In this document: positions 1-5,306 of the stretch, one piece after another | How the letters are laid out: each line of letters starts with the position of its first letter | Numbering within the stretch: the first letter of the stretch is position 1 | Source: Acidobacteriota bacterium | GTDB taxonomy: Bacteria; Acidobacteriota; Blastocatellia; Pyrinomonadales; Pyrinomonadaceae | Length of the DNA stretch: 5,306 bases | Assembly (NCBI GenBank): GCA_020853255.1 | Contig: JADYZI010000055.1 | Coordinates: forward strand, 1-5,306 | Reading direction: 5' to 3' | Position numbers and translations under genes: made by a program | Notes under the pieces: model-generated | What the model saw: the letters and a program-made list of their open reading frames with translations, nothing else | What the model was told of the DNA's origin: nothing | The model's database searches: none

Positions 1-65
1 TAGATCAGCAGCACCATTTGAATGTGCTTGGCTGTTCTACCATCTTTCTCAACAGAGCGGAATAA
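1..65 (+). CDS. Possible 3' end of an upstream gene (partial, unidentified)
   Basis: Two forward frames are open from the left edge. The frame read from position 3 gives a tail ending HHLNVLGCSTIFLNRAE and stops at TAA 63-65, which leaves 31 bases before the symporter start. The frame read from position 2 stays open to a TGA at 98-100 that overlaps the symporter ATG (ATGA), ending ISIARNSQEPGK. I prefer the first because its composition looks more protein-like and the remaining gap neatly holds the next ribosome binding site. About 20 residues are too few to assign a family. If it is real, the upstream gene is in the same direction and probably in the same operon as the symporter. Confidence 0.35.
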   Translation, partial: DQQHHLNVLGCSTIFLNRAE

Positions 66-83
66 GTATCGCCAGAAATTCGC

Positions 84-88
84 AGGAG
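84..88 (+). promoter_or_regulatory. Ribosome binding site of the symporter gene
   Basis: AGGAG lies 8 bases before the ATG at 97, a normal Shine-Dalgarno distance. It supports 97 as the start over the later in-frame ATG codons (residues 19 and 25), which would remove most of the first membrane helix. No convincing -35/-10 pair was seen in positions 1-96, which agrees with transcription entering from further upstream. Confidence 0.65.
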
Positions 89-96
89 CCCGGTAA

Positions 97-1944
97 ATGA
101 CCCTCTCCGCAATAGATCAAGTCATCGTCGTGTTGTATTTAGCGGCGATCATGAGTATAGGCATCGCGATGAAGCGTCGAGCTTCAAAAGGAATGTCGTC
201 CTATTTCCTTGGCGGCAGGCAGTTGCCTTGGTGGGCGCTCGCGATGTCGGGGTCGTCGTCCTATTTTGATATCACCGGGACGATGTGGATCGTCTCGACC
301 TTTATCGTACTCGGCTTAAAAGGAATGTGGGTTCATTGGCTGTGGGGCTTTCCGATCACAGCCTTTTATTTGGCCTATATGGGCAAATGGATACGCCGTT
401 CTGATGTGATGACCGGAGCCGAATGGATGATGACGCGCTTCGGCACCGGACGGGCCGGAGACATCGCCCGGCTGTCATACACCCTTTTTGCAGTTCTGAC
501 CATCACGGCCCTGCTCGGCTATGGAGCCATCGGGATGGGCAAATTCGGGGCGATCTTCTTACCATTCTCGCCGACGGTATGTGCGATCTTGATCCTTGGC
601 GTTACGGGCATTTACGTCGTTGCCGGCGGATTCCACGGCATTGTAAGGGTCGAGATCGCACAAACTATAGTCCTGAGCGCCGGGGCGATCGCTTTTGCGA
701 TCGTTGGCTATTTGCATTTCGACGCCGCAAAATTCGCAGCCTTGGTGCCCGCTTCGTGGATGGAGATCTTCCCATCTTCGGCCACTCCAACGGACCTCCA
801 TGGCGTGACCTCCGGCGGAACAGACTATTCATTGTTCGGCGCTTTGATGGCCGTTTGGGTGCTGAAGGGTTTCTTGCTGTGCCTTAGCGGCCCTGAACAG
901 CTTTATGATTTTCAACGCTTCCTGGCTGCAAAGGATGAGCGTGACGCCTCGAAACTCGGGGCCCTTTGGGGATTGATACACACAGTTCGTTGGCCCTTCG
1001 CGATGGCGATCGCGATCATGGCCATCATGGGAATCGGGAATGCCGCGTTGGATCAGCAGCTGCGTGCGGACCCGGAAACTGCTCTTCCGTTGATCATCGG
1101 CACGATGTTACCGGTTGGCCTCGTCGGTTTTATGCTGGCGGCGCTTTTGTCAGGGTTTTTGGCAACATTTAGTTCGACGGTCAACGGGGGAGCGGCTTAT
1201 CTAGTTAAGGATGTTTATCAGCGGTACATAAATCCAAAGGCTGATGCCAAGAGACTTGTTCACGTAAGCTACTTCTCGTCGGCTCTCCTGATCATCGTCG
1301 GACTGATAATTTCGGTATTTGGCACCTCGATCAACTCGGCATTCCTTTGGATATTCGGCACGCTTGCCGCGGGAATATTGCCTCCGAATGTTCTTCGTTG
1401 GTATTGGTGGCGCCTAAACGGATGGGGATATGCTGCGGGCGTTTTCGGAGGCATGATTCTCTCGCTCGGTCAGGTCGTTCTCGACACCACCTATTTGAAC
1501 GAACCATTGCCGCTGTATATCGGCTTTCCGGTGATCGCGTTGGCGTCTTTTATATTGACGATCGCCGTTTCGCTCGCAACGGAGCCGACGAGCATCGAAA
1601 CTCTTAAGGTCTTTTATCGAAAGGTTCAACCAGCCGGATTTTGGAATCCGCCACGCACCGCCGTTCTTTCCGAAGAGCCGGATTTCAAGAAGCAAGCTCC
1701 GTTCGCACGCGACGTTATTAATACTCTGATCGCTCTGGTCGGCATTACCGCTCTGTACGTTTCTACGCTCTATTTGATACTGCACCGTTTATCTGTCGCT
1801 TTCGGACTAATTGCGGCAACGGTCCTGTCGGTCATTATTTTGTACTTCACCTGGTATAAACATCTGCCGCCTGCGCGGACGCCCGAAGATTATGACGAAG
1901 AACTTCAAACCCACGGAGCTGCCGAACAAGGAGAGGCCGCATGA
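97..1944 (+). CDS. Sodium:solute symporter family (SSS) transporter
   Basis: This is an inner-membrane secondary transporter predicted to couple Na+ entry to uptake of a small solute, probably a sugar or sugar acid given its neighbours. It is 615 residues long, within the range of the larger SSS (SGLT-like) members. The N-terminus carries the family hallmark SSYFLGGRQLPWWALAMSG (residues 34-52) directly after the first helix (about 7-25). About 14-15 hydrophobic segments are visible, including roughly 126-146, 160-178, 186-206, 245-265, 290-316, 330-355, 390-411, 414-434, 443-465, 472-496, 540-562 and 565-587. The segment LSGFLATFSSTVNGG (351-365) matches the helix that supplies the Na2-site serine pair in vSGLT, here S359-S360, so Na+ dependence looks preserved. 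A hydrophilic stretch (about 497-539) precedes the last two helices, and an acidic soluble tail (588-615) ends the protein. Its TGA overlaps the start of the dehydrogenase gene. The substrate is unknown; the family assignment is firm. Confidence 0.93.
   Translation: MTLSAIDQVIVVLYLAAIMSIGIAMKRRASKGMSSYFLGGRQLPWWALAMSGSSSYFDITGTMWIVSTFIVLGLKGMWVHWLWGFPITAFYLAYMGKWIRRSDVMTGAEWMMTRFGTGRAGDIARLSYTLFAVLTITALLGYGAIGMGKFGAIFLPFSPTVCAILILGVTGIYVVAGGFHGIVRVEIAQTIVLSAGAIAFAIVGYLHFDAAKFAALVPASWMEIFPSSATPTDLHGVTSGGTDYSLFGALMAVWVLKGFLLCLSGPEQLYDFQRFLAAKDERDASKLGALWGLIHTVRWPFAMAIAIMAIMGIGNAALDQQLRADPETALPLIIGTMLPVGLVGFMLAALLSGFLATFSSTVNGGAAYLVKDVYQRYINPKADAKRLVHVSYFSSALLIIVGLIISVFGTSINSAFLWIFGTLAAGILPPNVLRWYWWRLNGWGYAAGVFGGMILSLGQVVLDTTYLNEPLPLYIGFPVIALASFILTIAVSLATEPTSIETLKVFYRKVQPAGFWNPPRTAVLSEEPDFKKQAPFARDVINTLIALVGITALYVSTLYLILHRLSVAFGLIAATVLSVIILYFTWYKHLPPARTPEDYDEELQTHGAAEQGEAA
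1928..1944 (+). promoter_or_regulatory. Ribosome binding site and ATGA stop/start overlap (translational coupling)
   Basis: AAGGAGAGG at 1928-1936 sits inside the last symporter codons, just ahead of the ATG at 1941. The symporter stop TGA (1942-1944) and the dehydrogenase start ATG (1941-1943) share bases. Such overlaps normally mean the two proteins are translated from one mRNA with coupled initiation, so transporter and enzyme are likely made in a set ratio. Confidence 0.75.
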
Positions 1945-2726
1945 GATTTGACGGGAAGACGATCGTCGTAACAGGTGGAGCACTCGGTATCGGGGAAGCC
2001 GCATCTAGGTTGCTTGCGGAACGCGGCAGCCAAGTCTCTATCGTTGATTGGGACGACGAAGCAGGGAACGCGACTTGCGCAGCGATCGAAAAGGGCGGCG
2101 GCAGGGCGATCTTTACTAAAGCGGATGTCTCTGATAGGACAGCGGTCGAAAATGCGATCGCTAGTACGGTCGAGACTTTCGGCGGGATCGACGGCTTGAT
2201 AGTCAGTGCCGGCATCCAGCGATATGGAACCGCTTTGACCACCCCTGACGACCAATGGGACGAGGTCCTGGGCGTGAATCTGAAGGGAGCGTGGAACACT
2301 GCACGAGCGGTCATCCCGCATCTGCAAAAGGCCGGAAAAGGCAGTATCGTCAATGTTTCTTCAGTCCAGGCCCTTGCAAGTCAGCAGAACGTTCTTGCAT
2401 ATACGGTCAGCAAACACGCGTTGCTTGGGCTTACGCGGTCTATCGCGATGGATTTTGCAAAGGAAAACATTCGGGCAAATGCTGTTTGTCCGGGGACTGT
2501 CGATACGCCAATGCTGCGTTGGGCGGCATCGCTAGATCCGGATCCAGAGTCGGTTTATGACGCATGCAGCCAAATGCACCCACTCGGTCGAATAGCAAGC
2601 CCGAAGGAGATAGCCGAAGTTGCATTATTTCTGGCACACGAAAGTTCATCTTTTGTAACCGGCTCTGTCTGGACGGCGGACGGCGGATTGCTGACACAGA
2701 TCGGCGGCGTTCCGCAAACAAATTGA
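1941..2726 (+). CDS. SDR family NAD(P)-dependent oxidoreductase
   Basis: This is a classical short-chain dehydrogenase/reductase of 261 residues, the usual length, predicted to be cytosolic and to interconvert an alcohol and a ketone. The Rossmann cofactor loop is TGGALGIG (11-18). An acidic residue ends the second strand (D36 in VDWDD), which favours NAD(H) over NADP(H). D62-V63 contacts the adenine ring. The usual NNAG motif is reduced to SAG (89-91). The catalytic set is complete: N113 (GVNLKG), S141 (NVSS), Y154 and K158 (YTVSK). The post-catalytic motif is CPGTVDTPM, and the C-terminus has the family TADGG signature. The gene overlaps the symporter by 4 bases and is followed 22 bases later by the binding-protein gene, so a role in oxidising the imported compound is likely. 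Sugar or sugar-acid dehydrogenases and 2-keto-3-deoxy-sugar-acid dehydrogenases are plausible, but general sequence features cannot separate these from other classical SDRs. Confidence 0.92.
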   Translation: MRFDGKTIVVTGGALGIGEAASRLLAERGSQVSIVDWDDEAGNATCAAIEKGGGRAIFTKADVSDRTAVENAIASTVETFGGIDGLIVSAGIQRYGTALTTPDDQWDEVLGVNLKGAWNTARAVIPHLQKAGKGSIVNVSSVQALASQQNVLAYTVSKHALLGLTRSIAMDFAKENIRANAVCPGTVDTPMLRWAASLDPDPESVYDACSQMHPLGRIASPKEIAEVALFLAHESSSFVTGSVWTADGGLLTQIGGVPQTN

Positions 2727-2733
2727 GAAAAGC

Positions 2734-2737
2734 GAGG
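2734..2737 (+). promoter_or_regulatory. Weak ribosome binding site of the binding-protein gene
   Basis: GAGG lies 11 bases before the ATG at 2749, within the 22-base gap after the dehydrogenase stop. The spacing is on the long side and the match short, so initiation is probably weaker here or depends on ribosomes arriving from the gene before. Reading upstream in the same frame, the first stop is TGA at 2692-2694 and there is no ATG, GTG or TTG between it and 2749, so no longer form of the protein can start there. Confidence 0.4.
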
Positions 2738-2748
2738 CGACAACCATT

Positions 2749-3795
2749 ATGAGTGATTCATCTTCAGCAGAACAAACGAAAGCCCATCCGGAGATAACGC
2801 AGTACCTGCCGCCTCCGGGGCTTGATGCCGCACTGGCGGCCGTTCCATTGGTCCGTGCCGATAAGTATCCGGCAAAGATCGGCTATCTCACGAACTATAG
2901 CTTTCACATTTGGTATCAGATCGTGATCGAGATCTTAAAGAGGCGAGGTGGACAGTATCGATCGGAGATCGTCATTAAAGACGCGGAATTGAGCGTCGAA
3001 CAGCAGATCGAGCAAGCAAGGGAACTCGTCGAGGAGGTCGATGTGATCATCCTTACACCGGCAGCGACCGAAGGCCTCGAAGAGATCTTAAAGATCGCCG
3101 AAGCGGCTGACACTCCGGTCGTCGTCGAAGCAAATCCTGTAGAAGGGATGAGCACGCTCGTTGCTATCTGCGACTACGATGCCGGATACGATATGGGCGT
3201 CTGGATAGGACGGAATGTCGTAGCTGCAAATGGCGCGCTGAGGATACTCGACGTTGGGCTTCCCACCTTGCGGCCGTGTTTGCTTCGCAGCGAAGGATTT
3301 GCCGACGGAGTTCGCAGCATTCAACCGGACGCGGTCGTTGTGGCATCAATAAACGGAGAAGCTACTCCGTCCATTGCCCGCCGAATCGCCCTTGAAACGC
3401 TCAAAGAAACCGGAGACGTCGATGTGATCTTCGCTATGGATGATGAGACCGGACAAGGAGCGTATCAGGGCTACCTAGATGCGGGCTTCGACCCACAGAC
3501 CGTGACGATCGCAGGGTTTGGCCTTGCGGGAGAGCACGAAAAGGACTGGTTGCTAGAGCGAAAGGCCCTAAAGGTGAGCGCCGCTATGTTCCCTGAATAT
3601 GTCGGCCTTCGCTGCATTGACGGAGCGGTCAGATTGTTCAACGGTGACGCAGTTCCTGTAAGAGATGTGATCCCGACAATACCAATGACGGTTGAATTGC
3701 TTGAGATCTACTACTCAAAAAAGGATGGTGTTTGGACGCCGAACTTGAATGCGATCGGGGCTATTCCGACAAAAGGCGAGTGCACGAAGATTTAA
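2749..3795 (+). CDS. Type 1 periplasmic-binding-fold (sugar-binding-like) protein, no signal peptide
   Basis: The 348-residue product resembles the ribose/sugar ABC-transporter binding proteins and the ligand domain of LacI-type regulators. The first lobe begins at AKIGYLTN (42-49). It continues with the typical helix and strand pattern QQIEQARELVEEVDVIILTPA, in which the family's 'region of D-x-I-I-x-P' is visible, then an ADTPVVVEANP strand and CDYDAGYDMGVWIG, where the chain crosses to the second lobe. VIFAMDDETGQGAYQGYLDAG (about 227-247) is the equivalent of the family's 'NDxxAxGA' segment, followed by VTIAGFGLAG. The N-terminus (MSDSSSAEQTKAHPEITQ) is polar, with no signal peptide, lipobox or helix-turn-helix. 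No upstream in-frame start exists that could add one. No ABC permease or ATPase gene is next to it. It therefore looks cytosolic, and a ligand sensor or carrier role is inferred. The fold assignment is firm; the function is not. Confidence 0.8.
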   Translation: MSDSSSAEQTKAHPEITQYLPPPGLDAALAAVPLVRADKYPAKIGYLTNYSFHIWYQIVIEILKRRGGQYRSEIVIKDAELSVEQQIEQARELVEEVDVIILTPAATEGLEEILKIAEAADTPVVVEANPVEGMSTLVAICDYDAGYDMGVWIGRNVVAANGALRILDVGLPTLRPCLLRSEGFADGVRSIQPDAVVVASINGEATPSIARRIALETLKETGDVDVIFAMDDETGQGAYQGYLDAGFDPQTVTIAGFGLAGEHEKDWLLERKALKVSAAMFPEYVGLRCIDGAVRLFNGDAVPVRDVIPTIPMTVELLEIYYSKKDGVWTPNLNAIGAIPTKGECTKI

Positions 3796-3846
3796 GTTTG
3801 TGGAATTTTCTAAAAAAATGACGCGAGGATCCGCGGGAGGTAAGAT
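3796..3846 (+). other. 51-base intergenic gap with a possible 10-codon leader ORF
   Basis: This gap separates the binding-protein stop from the receptor start. It begins AT-rich, with a run of seven A at 3812-3818, and shows no GC hairpin followed by a T run, so transcription probably continues through. An ATG at 3818 opens a 10-codon frame (MTRGSAGGKI) whose TGA at 3848-3850 overlaps the receptor ATG as ATGA. It has no clear Shine-Dalgarno of its own, so it may be chance. CGCG at 3822-3825 and 3832-3835 could form a short four-pair hairpin touching the receptor's ribosome binding site. Confidence 0.3.
3836..3841 (+). promoter_or_regulatory. Strong ribosome binding site of the TonB receptor gene
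   Basis: GGAGGT is a near-perfect Shine-Dalgarno and lies 5 bases before the ATG at 3847. It is the strongest such site in the window, which suggests the receptor is translated more efficiently than the upstream genes. It fixes the start, and the reading frame from there opens directly with a signal peptide. Confidence 0.75.
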
Positions 3847-5306
3847 ATGAAGACAGGAATTTTTAATGAGATCGCAAAAGCGGTGACTGCCATCGCCATT
3901 ACGTTGACGCTCTCGATAGTCGCGTTCGCCCAGTCGAACACCGGAACGATCACCGGCACCGTTCAGGATGCGAATGGAGCTGCGGTTCCAAACGCGAGTG
4001 TCAAGGTTACGAACGTCGGCACGAACGAGACCAAGACGGTGGTGACGGACAGCAACGGAGTTTATATCGCACCATCGCTTTCAAATGGGGTTTACAAGGT
4101 CAGTGCAACGGCTTCGGGGTTCCAACCGACGACCGTTACTGACGCAAGACTTGCCGTTGGCGACACTCTAAGGGTCAACATTTCGGTGAAGGTTCAGGGT
4201 GTGGAGGCCACGGTCGAAGTTACAGCAGACCAGACACCGACTGATACCGAGACGGCTACTCTTGGCGATACTGTCCTTCAGGCACGCATTCAGGATAACC
4301 CTGTAAATGGACGCGACTTCACGCAACTCCTTGCTACCGTTCCCGGATCGGTCCAGACGACCAACCAGTTCCAGACAGCCATCAATGGAATCCCATCAAC
4401 CTTTGGCGGGTCAAGCGTTCTTGTTGACGGCGTCGATGCGAGCCGCGTGGATGTCAACGGAACCTCGAACGTGCTGGGCAGGATCGAATCGCGCGTTAAC
4501 CGCGTGAGTATGGACAGCATTCAGGAAGTTCAGGTGCTGGAACAGAACTACTCGGCCCAGTATGGCCAAGCACTCGGCGCCGTGATAAATCCGATCACCA
4601 AATCGGGAACCAACGATCTGCACGGGAGCATATTTGAGTATTTTCGTAACGAAGGCTTGGATGCTGGTGATGCCCTTGCAGGAAAGCAGCGATTTCGGCT
4701 CAATCAGTTCGGCGGAAATCTAAGCGGCCCGATCACGAAGGATAAGTGGTTCTTCTTTGCAAACTACGAAGGCGTCCGCCAGACCCGCGGCCAAACATTT
4801 AACCAGCTCGTTTATACACAGCTGTTCAGAAACGGCTTGGCACCGGCGCTCAGGCCGCTGGTTGACACAATTCCTTTACCTCAACGGCCGTATATTCAAC
4901 CATTGACCGGCCTTGTCGATCCTAACCTTGGCGAATATCAAGCTCAGCGGATCGCTAAACTTAGAGAGGACACCGGCTCAGTAAAGATCGATTTTCAGCA
5001 GAGTGATAAAAGCAGATTCTCTGCCCGTTACAACATCAATGATTCCAACACCACTACACCGTATGGTGTTGGCCTCGGCCAAGTCGCACCGGGCAAACTG
5101 CGGGTGCAGCTCTTTAAGTTCGCCCACAATTACGCATTTAACGCGAGTACGACGAATGAATTTGGTTTCGGGATCAATCATAACTTTACGGATGTTGGAG
5201 CCGGTGACGAACAGTTTCCGCGGATCGATCTTTCATTCGTAGATTTTAGGATCGCGACGCCCGGCCCGGCGCAGTTCAGTCAGCGAAGAACCGGTGTTGT
5301 GTATCA
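3847..5306 (+). CDS. TonB-dependent receptor, Oar-like, with carboxypeptidase regulatory-like domain (3' partial)
   Basis: This outer-membrane receptor is open at the window edge after 486 codons; relatives are usually about 1,000 residues or more, so roughly half is present. Residues 1-28 form a signal peptide (hydrophobic core about 13-27, likely cleavage after AFA-28 before QSN). Residues about 32-115 match the carboxypeptidase regulatory-like fold: GTITGTVQDANGAAVPNASV, then a DSNGVYIAPSL turn and GVYKVSATASGFQ. TVEVTAD (122-128) resembles a TonB box. The plug domain follows (about 138-253), with QDNPVNGRDFTQLLATVPG (149-167), VLVDGVDAS and the hallmark ITKSGTNDLHGSIFEYFRN (250-268) leading into the barrel. 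Barrel-like strands alternate from there, including NQFGGNLSGPITKDKWFFFANYEG. Energised by TonB-ExbB-ExbD, it would import a ligand too large for porins or act in surface binding. Its place after a symporter, dehydrogenase and sugar-binding-like protein suggests a carbohydrate-derived ligand, which is inference. No frameshift is seen. Confidence 0.92.
   Translation, partial: MKTGIFNEIAKAVTAIAITLTLSIVAFAQSNTGTITGTVQDANGAAVPNASVKVTNVGTNETKTVVTDSNGVYIAPSLSNGVYKVSATASGFQPTTVTDARLAVGDTLRVNISVKVQGVEATVEVTADQTPTDTETATLGDTVLQARIQDNPVNGRDFTQLLATVPGSVQTTNQFQTAINGIPSTFGGSSVLVDGVDASRVDVNGTSNVLGRIESRVNRVSMDSIQEVQVLEQNYSAQYGQALGAVINPITKSGTNDLHGSIFEYFRNEGLDAGDALAGKQRFRLNQFGGNLSGPITKDKWFFFANYEGVRQTRGQTFNQLVYTQLFRNGLAPALRPLVDTIPLPQRPYIQPLTGLVDPNLGEYQAQRIAKLREDTGSVKIDFQQSDKSRFSARYNINDSNTTTPYGVGLGQVAPGKLRVQLFKFAHNYAFNASTTNEFGFGINHNFTDVGAGDEQFPRIDLSFVDFRIATPGPAQFSQRRTGVVY

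Noticed and set aside
423..887. A 154-codon plus-strand frame inside the symporter gene
   Set aside because: It is fully nested within the SSS coding region, is rich in Arg/His/Cys without any motif, and has the look of an out-of-frame translation.
1002..1040. Short repetitive stretch of GCGATC/GCCATC units
   Set aside because: It encodes the membrane helix MAIAIMAIMGIG of the symporter, so the repetition follows from Ala/Ile/Met-rich helix coding.
1414..1785. A 123-codon minus-strand frame opposite the 3' part of the symporter gene
   Set aside because: It is antisense to a well-supported gene, has Arg/Asn-rich composition with no motif, and no ribosome binding site argues for it.
1847..2353. 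A 168-codon open frame on the minus strand across the symporter/dehydrogenase junction
   Set aside because: It lies antisense to two genes with clear family motifs, has no recognisable domain, and its low-complexity Ser/Pro/Ala-rich content is typical of a shadow frame.
3701..3718. Inverted repeat TTGAG ... CTCAA followed by an A-rich run, considered as a terminator
   Set aside because: The stem is only five pairs, AT-rich, inside the end of the binding-protein coding sequence, and the tail is A on the coding strand rather than T, so it would not terminate forward transcription.
4290..4623. Short open frames on both strands within the receptor gene
   Set aside because: The receptor frame from 3847 is uninterrupted and shows signal peptide, regulatory-like fold and plug motifs in order, so these are shadows.

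Overview
The window is a compact, single-direction (+ strand) bacterial gene cluster, most consistent with an Acidobacteriota-like genome (Blastocatellia-type is my guess). The main support is the last gene, an Oar-like TonB-dependent receptor with an N-terminal carboxypeptidase-regulatory-like fold, a type greatly expanded in Acidobacteriota. Base composition is moderate, a little over 50% GC by eye. The organism call is inference; no rRNA or other phylogenetic marker is present.

Layout: (1) positions 1-96 hold the probable last codons of an upstream gene and the ribosome binding site of the next one; (2) 97-1944 encodes a 615-residue sodium:solute symporter (SSS family); (3) 1941-2726 encodes a 261-residue short-chain dehydrogenase/reductase (SDR), overlapping the symporter by 4 bases (ATGA); (4) 2749-3795 encodes a 348-residue type 1 periplasmic-binding-fold protein with no signal peptide and no DNA-binding domain; (5) 3796-3846 is a 51-base gap with a strong Shine-Dalgarno and a possible 10-codon mini-ORF; (6) 3847 to the window end encodes the TonB-dependent receptor, open at the right edge after 486 codons.

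The tight spacing (4-base overlap, 22-base gap, 51-base gap) and the absence of a convincing terminator suggest one transcription unit. A reasonable model is a small-molecule uptake and catabolism locus, probably for a sugar or sugar acid. The TonB receptor would bring an oligomer or sugar derivative across the outer membrane. The SSS protein would carry the monomer across the inner membrane with Na+. The SDR would carry out an NAD(H)-linked oxidation or reduction. The signal-less binding protein is the odd member: it has a sugar-binding-protein fold but appears to stay in the cytoplasm and has no ABC permease or ATPase beside it, so it may be a cytosolic ligand sensor or carrier. The actual substrate cannot be read from the sequence. 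No RNA genes, mobile elements, CRISPR arrays or long repeats were seen.
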